In this document: one piece after another, positions 7,779-13,692 of the stretch
Numbering within the stretch: position 1 is the first letter of the stretch
How the letters are laid out: each line of letters begins with the position of its first letter
DNA from: RGIG464 sp045599585
GTDB taxonomy: Bacteria; Myxococcota_A; Bradymonadia; UBA4248
Direction of reading: 5' to 3'
Length of the DNA: 13,692 nt
NCBI GenBank assembly: GCA_045599585.1
Contig: JAZRWH010000004.1
Coordinates: 1-13,692, forward strand
Notes under the pieces: model-generated
The model's database searches: none
The model's input: only the letters and a program-made list of their open reading frames with translations
What the model was told of the DNA's origin: nothing
Made by a program: the position numbers and the translations under genes

Positions 7779-7957
7779 TTTCTTCCTTCGTCGTCACCGT
7801 TTTATCAATGCCAACAATCAATTCACTATCCACGAATCATAGTTCATACCTATCAGCCATCGAACCTATAGTCTTCACAACTGAATCGATTTTTTAATTA
7901 TATCTCAATTTTATATTTCATTGCACCGACTTATACACTGCGTACTAAAAAACTCCA

Positions 7958-7987
7958 GCCGTCCGTATTGCGAAGCAATAGGACGGC
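7958..7987 (-). repeat. Bulged hairpin element, copy 4
   Basis: GCCGTCC (7958-7964), unpaired G (7965), TATTGC (7966-7971), loop GAA, GCAATA (7975-7980), GGACGGC (7981-7987): 13 pairs with a single bulge, the best stem in the leftward set. Its core CCGTATTGCGAAGC...AGG is repeated exactly 32 bases further right. Confidence 0.75.
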
Positions 7988-7993
7988 AACGAA

Positions 7994-8015
7994 GCCGTAT
8001 TGCGAAGCAATAGGC
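7994..8015 (-). repeat. Bulged hairpin element, copy 5
   Basis: GCC (7994-7996), unpaired G (7997), TATTGC (7998-8003), loop GAA, GCAATA (8007-8012), GGC (8013-8015). Bases 7995-8014 are identical to 7963-7982, so copies 4 and 5 form a tandem pair. Confidence 0.75.
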
Positions 8016-8038
8016 GAAGTATCAAAAAGAATTGATAC

Positions 8039-8065
8039 AAAAAAAGGCGCCCTGATCAGGCGCCT
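8039..8065 (-). terminator. Intrinsic terminator of the 837-aa gene
   Basis: Perfect 7-base arms AGGCGCC (8045-8051) and GGCGCCT (8059-8065) enclose a 7-base loop. Seven A at 8039-8045 on the plus strand give a leftward T run. It lies 20 bases past the stop codon. Confidence 0.9.
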
Positions 8066-8084
8066 CAATTACATTATCGATCCA

Positions 8085-10598
8085 TTAATCTTCGACCGTG
8101 AAATATTGTCTTTCTGCAACCGTCTGTTTGAGGTCTGAAAGCATATCCTCGATCACTTTTTGGCGATAGACAGGAATTTTGTGAACAGACGTCATGCCGC
8201 TTGCATCCGTCAAGCTACACGAGCCGATATCCCAACCTTCACCAAGCTTTTCGACCATAAGATCGCCATCTTTTTCGGAGAAATTGTCGGAATAGTACTG
8301 TGATGCCAATCGATCTGAGTTTGTGACTGCATTTTCATTGCGCACAAAGGACATATAATACACATCAGTTACAGATGCAGTTCCACCTGATATAGGCGCG
8401 TTCGTAATTGCATAATCATAGGCGGTTGAATTGTTAAAGATTCGACTTGATGTCACGATGACTTTATTCAAAAACGCCTGCGCATAGCTATTTCCCTCAG
8501 ACCAATGCAAACCTGCAGACGGGCTAGACATGCCACTTTCAATCGTTGCACACGATGAAACATTTTGGATTCTAAAACCATAACTGTTACTTTTGTTCAA
8601 TAGCCCCGAAAAATAACGTTCGCCTGATGCTTTAATATCTTCATAGTTATCTTCTGCCGTGAGCAAATCAGCGATCTCAGAAACCTTAGAAACAACAGCT
8701 TTTATATCACAATCATACGTACCAGAATTGCCAATCAAGCCTGCAACAAAGGATTTTCCACCAATATAACTCGATTCAGCGTATATATTATTAACATTCG
8801 ATACTCTTGCTGAGTCTCTTCCCATTAAACCACCGACAACAGAACGCCCAACAACCTTATTCACATGGAAAGCAATATCATTAATATAGCTATTTGTATA
8901 TTTTTCTCCTACCATATTGGAGATATTATTAATTGTGCCAGAAACGCCCCCCACGATATCATTTCCCGTGACACTATTGATAACGAGGATTAATGACTGT
9001 GGAATACCTGTTCCCGAATAACCGCCAACCAAATCATTGCCTTTAACCGTATCAATCACAAAGCGAGCATATTTGCCTTCTTCGATGACACTATTGTTAT
9101 TCGTACTGGTATACCCAATTACCCCGCCAACATGATTTCTACCTTCAACATATTTAATATACTGAGCAGACTCACTATATTTAATTCGTGCACCATCCAA
9201 TGCCCCAAAAAGTCCGCCAACGTTGTCCGAATGAGGCGCTGTTACACTAATGCCATCTGCGATGCAATTATTAAACACGACAGCAGGGTCATATTGAAAT
9301 CCGTTTACTAAATAGCCCTTAACAACGCCGAACATACCACCTACGCCGTCGGCATCCTCTACGTTTGTCACCAACGATCCCGAAAGCGTGACAGAATCCA
9401 TCACACTTTTACTTTTTTCGACGACCTTAGCCGACGCAGCAATGATGCCACACGCATCGGAGCTTTTAACGTCAAGATCTATTTTGATATTTTTAATAGA
9501 ACTACTCATAAGACTGCTGAACAATGAATGCTGCAAAGTACAGCGCGCACCGTCAGAAACACGAACAGCTGTCAGCGCATGTCCCTGACCATCGAGTGTT
9601 ATGTTCTGAAGTGAAATTGAGCCGCTCCACCCATCTGTACCGAGTATACAATCATCACTTTCTGGCGTACCCGGGCCATCAGCCATATTGATATCCTTGG
9701 CTAAAACGACTGTCTTTATCCCCTTGACAATATTCCATACGTCATCAGGCAGTGCATGACCACTCGAATCCTCGGTGAGCGTTCCTTTCATAATCTGCTC
9801 AAACTCGGTCATATTGGCCATTGTATAAATTGTAAACGTCCCTGTTTCTGCGTCGTATGGCAAGCAACTCGTTGCTCCTTCCTTCGTCACAGCGCCGTTA
9901 TTCGGACACGGATCCTCTTCATCGACAACACCATCACCATCGCTGTCAAGCAGGCATTGGCCATCTTTGCACCCAACGACGCACGTGTTTTGCGTCTGCC
10001 AATGTCCGTTGGCGCAGATCAGAACGCTCGTTTGAGCGTCATCACATTGTAATGCGCCATCCTTGTCACACTTCGTCGGATCCTCTTCGATGACACAAGC
10101 ATCATTTGCACACCCAAGCTGGCAAAATTGCTGCACTTGCCATCCCATATCGCCACAAACCTTGAGGGTCTTACCATCTTCATCACACATCAAATCATTT
10201 TTTACGCATTCAGAAACTGGTTCATTTTCTCCCAAGCAGACCCCGGATGTACATGACGCCCCATTTTGGCACTTATTGCCACAGATGCCGCAATTTTCAT
10301 CGTCGGTCAGCGCATCAACTTCTTTGCCATCGCACAATAAAGAGCCTTGTCCCGTGCTACTACAGGCATAACCGCTCGATCTTCCGCCCTGCTTATCATA
10401 CAAATAAACGCATTTTTCCGACGACAAACATTCTCCTGCTTCGTGCGTCATATTATCGTCCGTTTTGCCAGCAAAAATACTATCTATAATGATGGGAAGT
10501 TGCGTTCCGTCACCGCATTTCTTGCTGCTGGAAGTTTCTTCGCCGCATGAAGCAAGCAGAAGCGCTGATAAACTGATAAGATAAAATGGCTTACGCAT
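8085..10598 (-). CDS. Cys-rich/TSP3/GLUG-like repeat surface lipoprotein, 837 aa
   Basis: The lipobox LASC gives a lipidated Cys18. Residues 96-121 carry the DDENCGICGNKC...C..G.C block typical of myxobacterial secreted proteins, and 131-215 hold two units of the same Cys module seen in the two neighbouring lipoproteins. At 217-231 DSDGDGVVDEEDPCP is a thrombospondin type 3 calcium-binding repeat. From about 415 to 625 there are seven GLUG-like repeats with the core VGGxxG at 419, 459, 489, 523, 548, 587 and 617, typical of bacterial surface proteins and probably a beta-solenoid. The C-terminal 200 residues show no clear domain. A surface adhesin or matrix role is inferred. The start is supported by AGAGGA nine bases upstream. 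It ends at the terminator at 8039-8065. Confidence 0.9.
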   Translation of the reverse strand: MRKPFYLISLSALLLASCGEETSSSKKCGDGTQLPIIIDSIFAGKTDDNMTHEAGECLSSEKCVYLYDKQGGRSSGYACSSTGQGSLLCDGKEVDALTDDENCGICGNKCQNGASCTSGVCLGENEPVSECVKNDLMCDEDGKTLKVCGDMGWQVQQFCQLGCANDACVIEEDPTKCDKDGALQCDDAQTSVLICANGHWQTQNTCVVGCKDGQCLLDSDGDGVVDEEDPCPNNGAVTKEGATSCLPYDAETGTFTIYTMANMTEFEQIMKGTLTEDSSGHALPDDVWNIVKGIKTVVLAKDINMADGPGTPESDDCILGTDGWSGSISLQNITLDGQGHALTAVRVSDGARCTLQHSLFSSLMSSSIKNIKIDLDVKSSDACGIIAASAKVVEKSKSVMDSVTLSGSLVTNVEDADGVGGMFGVVKGYLVNGFQYDPAVVFNNCIADGISVTAPHSDNVGGLFGALDGARIKYSESAQYIKYVEGRNHVGGVIGYTSTNNNSVIEEGKYARFVIDTVKGNDLVGGYSGTGIPQSLILVINSVTGNDIVGGVSGTINNISNMVGEKYTNSYINDIAFHVNKVVGRSVVGGLMGRDSARVSNVNNIYAESSYIGGKSFVAGLIGNSGTYDCDIKAVVSKVSEIADLLTAEDNYEDIKASGERYFSGLLNKSNSYGFRIQNVSSCATIESGMSSPSAGLHWSEGNSYAQAFLNKVIVTSSRIFNNSTAYDYAITNAPISGGTASVTDVYYMSFVRNENAVTNSDRLASQYYSDNFSEKDGDLMVEKLGEGWDIGSCSLTDASGMTSVHKIPVYRQKVIEDMLSDLKQTVAERQYFTVED

Positions 10599-10795
10599 GT
10601 CGAATCATCCTCTTTAAATAGTCGATAGCAATGCTGAGATTCACTGAAGTCTACGACTCCTAAACTGCCAAGTTCAATCATAGTACTTGTTTCAATGATT
10701 TCCAAGAATTGAGCGACACAGCCACGATACTTTATCAGCCTTTCGAACCGCACTGCACTTGTGTCTCAATGATTTTGAGATGCTCGTTTTGGGTT

Positions 10796-10811
10796 GGGGG
10801 AAGCGTCCCCC
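10796..10811. repeat. GC hairpin next to the long inverted repeat
   Basis: Perfect 6-base arms GGGGGA (10796-10801) and TCCCCC (10806-10811) enclose AGCG. It ends two bases before the long inverted repeat at 10814 and may fold together with it. No T run follows, so it is not a terminator. Confidence 0.6.
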
Positions 10812-10813
10812 TG

Positions 10814-10875
10814 AGCGGCTATTTCCTCACCAAGAACCGTGTCACGCCACGATTCTTGGTGGGAAATACGCCGCT
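10814..10875 (+). repeat. Long bulged inverted repeat, copy 6 of the hairpin family
   Basis: Arms of about 28 bases (10814-10841 and 10848-10875) surround a 6-base loop. Left arm pieces AGCGGC, TATTTCC, CACCAAGAA and CGTG match CACG, TTCTTGGTG, GGAAATA and GCCGCT on the right. There is one C-A mismatch, one extra T (10827), and an unpaired C (10869) directly after ATA, exactly where the short copies have theirs. It is the longest stem in the window. Confidence 0.75.
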
Positions 10876-11078
10876 ACCCCCTCTTGCCGTCGGCGACAAC
10901 ACGCTTGTCTCCCACACCCATCTGCTGCAAGAAAACGTCCATCCCCTTTTCTGCCCAAAACAATGAACTTTTACGGATAAGCAATCCTTTTTGTATTATT
11001 GAGGTTCCTTTACCCGACGTACCCACCACAACCAACGCACAACGTCGTGGCGTAAACTCAGCCCAAAACATTACCATC

Positions 11079-11117
11079 CCACAAAGATTTCTCACTGACT
11101 GCAACGAGATTTTCAGG
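11079..11117 (-). repeat. Dispersed repeat copy, possible gene-end fragment
   Basis: About 33 bases starting CCCACAA match 13616-13648 at about 25 positions by eye, in the same orientation. Read leftward, both copies can encode a similar peptide that soon meets a stop: LVAVSEKSLWDGNVLG here and FVTVNENMLWDCSEL at the right edge. Upstream codons in this copy run into a stop after about 30 residues, so it would be a fragment. Confidence 0.4.
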
Positions 11118-11138
11118 TAACCTTTTTGAAGGTGTACG

Positions 11139-11220
11139 ACGCACAAAAGGCTAAAAATAAGTAAATTTTTGCCAGCGAAACGCGCAAAAGGCTGAAACTA
11201 AGAGTATTTTAGCAGGCGCA
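11139..11220. repeat. Imperfect 41-base tandem repeat upstream of the XdhC-family gene
   Basis: Unit 1 (11139-11179) begins ACGCACAAAAGGCT and unit 2 (11180-11220) begins ACGCGCAAAAGGCT; the first half is well conserved, the second half less so. It ends 105 bases before the ATG of the XdhC-family gene, so it could carry paired regulator sites. Confidence 0.5.
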
Positions 11221-11325
11221 TTGAGCTGCGGTCTACCGCATAGCGATCTACGATCAATCTAAAACGCTCAACCTTATAAATAAGCATCCACGCTTTGTAT
11301 CCAAACAAACGACAAAAGGTGAATT

Positions 11326-12357
11326 ATGAGTCTTAATATTTATGCACAAGTTATGCATATGATACACGAAAACAAGAGTATAGCCGTCAAAACAGTGATT
11401 CGCGGCGAAGAAGGTTCGGTTGCAGACGATCTCAAACGAAGCCTTATCCCCGTTGAACCCATTGAAGACCAGCGCGGGCGTACGTTTGCGATGGTAAGCT
11501 GCGCAACAGATGGCGAAACCGTAACCGTGACCGAACCCGTCCAACCCGAGGAACGTCTGATCGTTTTGGGTGGCGGGCATGTTGCGCTACAAGTCTGTGC
11601 ATTCGCATCGCAATGTGGTTTTCGTGTTACCGTGTGCGACGATCGACCTGCGTTTGCCAACGAAGCACGTTTTCCGCAAGCAGAACGCGTTCTGTGTGAT
11701 ACGTTTGAAAACTGCATTACGCAGCTCAAGATCACGCCCTACGACTATGTTGTGATCGTCACGCGCGGGCACGTGCATGATGCTGACTGTCTACGCGTCA
11801 TTCTTCCAGGCAATGAACCAGCCTACACGGGCATGATTGGAAGTAGACGCCGCGTACGAGCACTCTTTGAACAGCTTGTAGGCGAAGGTTTTTCCAAAGA
11901 CCGTATAGACCGCATCTGTTCACCCATCGGATTAAGTATCGGAGCCAACACACCTGCTGAAATTGCCATATCCATTCTGGCAGAACTCATCGCCTACAAG
12001 CGTTTGCCGGAGCACGCGTTGGGTCGTCCATGCAGTGCATCAGATCTTCAGCTCGACATGATCGAACTTTTAGCGAACGATACGAAGCCCAAAGCCATCG
12101 TCACCGTCATCGAAACCAAAGGCAGTACGCCTCGCGGTGCGGGTGCCAAAATGGCTGTAGGTACACGGGGAGAGATTACGGGGAGCATTGGTGGTGGATG
12201 TGCAGAGGGAGCAATCATACGCGACGCAATAGATATTATTGGGACGGGACGCTATCAGATTGCCCACATCGATATGACTGGTGAAGTTGCAGCAGAAGAA
12301 GGCATGGTTTGCGGCGGAACCATGAAAGTACTCATTGAAGACGGATCTGAATTATGA
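11326..12357 (+). CDS. XdhC/CoxI-family molybdenum cofactor maturation protein, reversed domain order
   Basis: XdhC proteins bind molybdenum cofactor, protect it while a cysteine desulfurase sulfurates it, and deliver it to xanthine dehydrogenase-type hydroxylases in the cytoplasm. Here the Rossmann domain (XdhC_C) comes first, at about 77-226, with LIVLGGGHVA (78-87), VIVTRGHVHD (143-152) and GMIGSRRR (169-176). The XdhC/CoxI domain follows at about 255-338 with KGSTPRGAGAKM (265-276), GSIGGGCAEG (286-295) and GMVCGGTMKVLIED (326-339). In classical XdhC the order is the opposite. The first 75 residues look like a degenerate relative of the CoxI half (SIAVKTVIRGEEG against AIVTVIETKGSTP). From memory, this reversed layout also occurs in anaerobes with selenium-dependent molybdenum hydroxylases. 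The ribosome site AAAGG lies about six bases before the ATG. It is coupled to the next gene by an ATGA overlap. Confidence 0.9.
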   Translation: MSLNIYAQVMHMIHENKSIAVKTVIRGEEGSVADDLKRSLIPVEPIEDQRGRTFAMVSCATDGETVTVTEPVQPEERLIVLGGGHVALQVCAFASQCGFRVTVCDDRPAFANEARFPQAERVLCDTFENCITQLKITPYDYVVIVTRGHVHDADCLRVILPGNEPAYTGMIGSRRRVRALFEQLVGEGFSKDRIDRICSPIGLSIGANTPAEIAISILAELIAYKRLPEHALGRPCSASDLQLDMIELLANDTKPKAIVTVIETKGSTPRGAGAKMAVGTRGEITGSIGGGCAEGAIIRDAIDIIGTGRYQIAHIDMTGEVAAEEGMVCGGTMKVLIEDGSEL

Positions 12358-13517
12358 GCACGTTTATCTACGCAGACAACGCCGCAACGACGCGTCTTTG
12401 TGATGAAGCATTCCATGCAATGATGCCTTGGCTTAAGGATCATTTTGGCAACGCGAGTACGCTTTACAAACTTGGACGCGAAGCAAAGAAAGCGCTTACC
12501 TCGGCGCGCCAAACCATTGCGCAGGCGATCCATGCGGAACCCAACGAAATCCTGTTTACGTCGGGCGGCACTGAATCTGACAACTGGGCGATCAAGGGGA
12601 CGCTACACGCCCAAGCTCGCAAAGGTAAAAAGCACATCATCACGTCTTCGATCGAACACCACGCCGTGCTGAACAGCGTTAAAACACTGCAAAAAGATGG
12701 TTTTGAAGCGACCTTTCTGCCAGTAACGCCATCAGGCCGAGTTGATCCAGAAAGTCTACGCGCAGCGCTTCGCCCAGACACGGCACTTGTCAGCATCATG
12801 TATGCAAACAACGAGACCGGCGTCATACAGCCGATTGATAAAATTGGCGCAATCTGCCGCGAAGCTGGCATTATCTTTCACACGGATGCTGTTCAAGCTG
12901 TAGGTACACTTCCGATCGACGTCAAAGCTTCCAAAATCGACCTACTATCGATCTCAGCGCACAAGTTTAACGGTCCCAAAGGCATAGGAGCGCTTTACTG
13001 TAGACGAACCGCCGTACCTGACACATGGTTTGACGGAGGCGATCAGGAACGCGGCCATCGTGCTGGCACAGAGAACATCCCAGCCATTGTGGGGATGGCT
13101 GAAGCGCTCAGCGTCTCATGTCAGACGCTTGACGCAAAAGCGGCACAAATACGGGCGATTCGTGATCGTGTTCAAGCGAGTCTGCTACAAATCGAAGGTA
13201 CCACCCTCAATGGTGATCTTGAAAATCGTCTTCCTGGACATCTTAACATCTCGTTCGATGCGATTGATGGTCAATCTCTTCTGATGGAACTCGATCTACG
13301 ACAAATAGCAGCATCGATCGGTTCAGCCTGCGATTCTGGATCCATGACGCCCAGCCATGTTTTGTTGCAGATGGGGGTACCTTATACACGCGCACACGGA
13401 AGCTTACGTCTTAGTTTTGGACGTGACAACAGCCTTAACGAAGCTGACGATCTCATTCGGGAAATCACGGACGCTGTTGCAACGCTTCGTTCCAATCCCC
13501 CAACGATGAACGGCTAA
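12354..13517 (+). CDS. Cysteine desulfurase, NifS/IscS-like (group I), 387 aa
   Basis: This PLP enzyme converts cysteine to alanine and an enzyme-bound persulfide. Visible family motifs are YADNAATT (6-13), TSGGTESDN (69-77), EHHAV with the PLP-stacking His102 (101-105), NNETG (152-156), HTDAVQAVG (176-184), SAHK with the PLP Lys204 (201-204), RAGTENI (236-242) and the catalytic loop GSACDSG with Cys326 (323-329), followed by TPSHVLLQMG. Length is normal for a NifS-type enzyme and slightly short for IscS. The ATG overlaps the TGA of the XdhC-family gene by four bases and has no strong ribosome site of its own, so translation is probably coupled. Beside XdhC it most likely sulfurates molybdenum cofactor, as shown for a NifS-type partner of XdhC in Rhodobacter capsulatus; no iron-sulfur scaffold gene is in the window. 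A selenium-related role cannot be excluded. Confidence 0.95.
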   Translation: MSTFIYADNAATTRLCDEAFHAMMPWLKDHFGNASTLYKLGREAKKALTSARQTIAQAIHAEPNEILFTSGGTESDNWAIKGTLHAQARKGKKHIITSSIEHHAVLNSVKTLQKDGFEATFLPVTPSGRVDPESLRAALRPDTALVSIMYANNETGVIQPIDKIGAICREAGIIFHTDAVQAVGTLPIDVKASKIDLLSISAHKFNGPKGIGALYCRRTAVPDTWFDGGDQERGHRAGTENIPAIVGMAEALSVSCQTLDAKAAQIRAIRDRVQASLLQIEGTTLNGDLENRLPGHLNISFDAIDGQSLLMELDLRQIAASIGSACDSGSMTPSHVLLQMGVPYTRAHGSLRLSFGRDNSLNEADDLIREITDAVATLRSNPPTMNG

Positions 13518-13675
13518 CCGTTGTAATTATACTTACAATTAACATTACAAGCGCAACTATTACATTTATAATATACATAATCACAAATACAGTTATTATT
13601 ACAATTCACTACAGTCCCACAACATATTCTCATTAACTGTAACGAAATGCGCGAACTTGACTTCGTCTTTAACAT
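13514..13675 (-). CDS. Candidate 53-aa Cys- and Asn-rich peptide
   Basis: A leftward ATG (13673-13675) opens 53 codons ending at 13514-13516, overlapping the stop of the desulfurase gene. The last 30 residues contain CNNNCICDY and CNSCACNVNC; in total 9 of 53 residues are Cys. Six of nine TGT triplets in the last 90 bases fall in this frame. No good ribosome site precedes the ATG, and the stretch is AT-rich and repetitive (TTACA recurs at 13533, 13545, 13560 and 13599), so it may be chance. It also competes with the overlapping frame ending at 13599. Confidence 0.2.
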   Translation of the reverse strand: MLKTKSSSRISLQLMRICCGTVVNCNNNCICDYVYYKCNSCACNVNCKYNYNG

Positions 13676-13692
13676 GCGCCCGCTGCTTGCCT
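13599..13692 (-). CDS. Possible C-terminal end of a leftward gene entering from the right edge
   Basis: This leftward frame is open from the window edge for 30 codons and ends KFAHFVTVNENMLWDCSEL with TAA at 13599-13601. The final part resembles the frame ENLVAVSEKSLWDGNVLG in the dispersed repeat at 11079-11117, including the shared VxVxE..xLWD. That could mark a repeated gene family or only a repeated DNA element. No product can be named. Confidence 0.25.
   Translation of the reverse strand, partial: GKQRAHVKDEVKFAHFVTVNENMLWDCSEL

Larger units (their letters stand above)
7779..8084. other. 306-base gap between the 1092-aa and 837-aa genes
   Basis: It holds the leftward terminator of the 837-aa gene (8039-8065), two bulged hairpins sharing a 20-base core (7958-7987 and 7994-8015), and an AT-rich stretch (about 7800-7940) that should contain the promoter of the 1092-aa gene. 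A possible leftward TATGAT lies at about 7840-7850 but without a good -35. No gene is seen. Confidence 0.55.
10599..11325. other. 727-base gap between divergent genes
   Basis: No convincing gene is seen on either strand. From left to right it holds the ribosome site of the leftward 837-aa gene, a weak inverted repeat TCTCAA/TTGAGA (10764-10780), a GC hairpin (10796-10811), a long bulged inverted repeat (10814-10875), a copy of a dispersed repeat (about 11079-11117), an imperfect 41-base tandem repeat (11139-11220), a small hairpin TGCGGT/ACCGCA (11227-11240), and the ribosome site AAAGG before the XdhC-family gene. Its length and structure suggest a decayed or miniature mobile element or a regulatory RNA, not just two promoters. 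Confidence 0.5.

Noticed and set aside
2188..7842. 12-base match CACGAATCATAG at 2188-2199 and 7831-7842, each a little after TTTATCAAT
   Set aside because: Only two copies, with different spacing and different position relative to genes; such a match among intergenic sequence is not far from chance.
10709..11146. Overlapping short open frames of 73-93 codons on both strands in the divergent gap
   Set aside because: They run through the inverted repeats, have Pro/Arg/Cys-biased composition, lack ribosome sites and resemble no family; they look like by-products of repetitive DNA.
10599..11325. Retron-like msr/msd region because of the long inverted repeat
   Set aside because: No reverse transcriptase gene is present nearby, and the neighbours are a lipoprotein and a cofactor operon.
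1..13692. CRISPR arrays, tRNA or rRNA genes, integrase or transposase genes
   Set aside because: Looked for on both strands; no regularly spaced identical repeats with unique spacers, no cloverleaf with anticodon arm, and no recombinase motif was seen.

Overview
The window looks like an accessory stretch of a chromosome from a Gram-negative bacterium, most plausibly a Myxococcota or Bradymonadales-type (former deltaproteobacterial) lineage of moderate GC. This rests on three large lipoproteins built from disulfide-type Cys repeats, one NCGxCGxxC block of the kind common in myxobacterial secreted proteins, and a thrombospondin type 3 calcium repeat. The taxonomic call is an inference with modest confidence.

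Left part (1-10598): after the last 27 codons of a rightward gene (1-86) and back-to-back terminators, four leftward genes follow, each with its own signal peptide. They are a 557-aa periplasmic or secreted HEAT-like protein (260-1933); a 642-aa lipoprotein with Cys-rich repeats and a C-terminal ComEC-type metallo-beta-lactamase domain with intact metal ligands (2270-4198); a 1092-aa lipoprotein made almost only of Cys-rich repeats (4500-7778); and an 837-aa lipoprotein with Cys-rich repeats, a TSP3 calcium loop and a GLUG-like repeat region (8085-10598). The gaps between them are about 300 bases and hold terminators and palindromes, so these are probably separate transcription units. The three lipoproteins share one Cys module joined to different C-terminal parts, which suggests a set of surface or envelope proteins built by domain shuffling.

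Middle (10599-11325): a 727-base gap between divergent genes. It carries a long bulged inverted repeat, a GC hairpin, a 41-base imperfect tandem repeat and a copy of a dispersed repeat that recurs at the right edge.

Right part (11326-13517): a rightward two-gene operon with a 4-base ATGA overlap. It encodes an XdhC/CoxI-family molybdenum cofactor chaperone with its two domains in reversed order, and a group I (NifS/IscS-like) cysteine desulfurase. Together they fit a sulfuration module for a molybdenum hydroxylase (xanthine dehydrogenase type); the desulfurase would supply sulfur to cofactor held by XdhC. The hydroxylase itself is not in the window. The last 175 bases are AT-rich and contain two weak leftward reading frames, one very rich in Cys codons.

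The most unusual signal outside genes is a family of at least seven hairpins in the intergenic regions. All have arms ending in TAT/ATA and a single unpaired C directly after the ATA, while arm sequence, stem length and loop vary. One also forms a rightward terminator.
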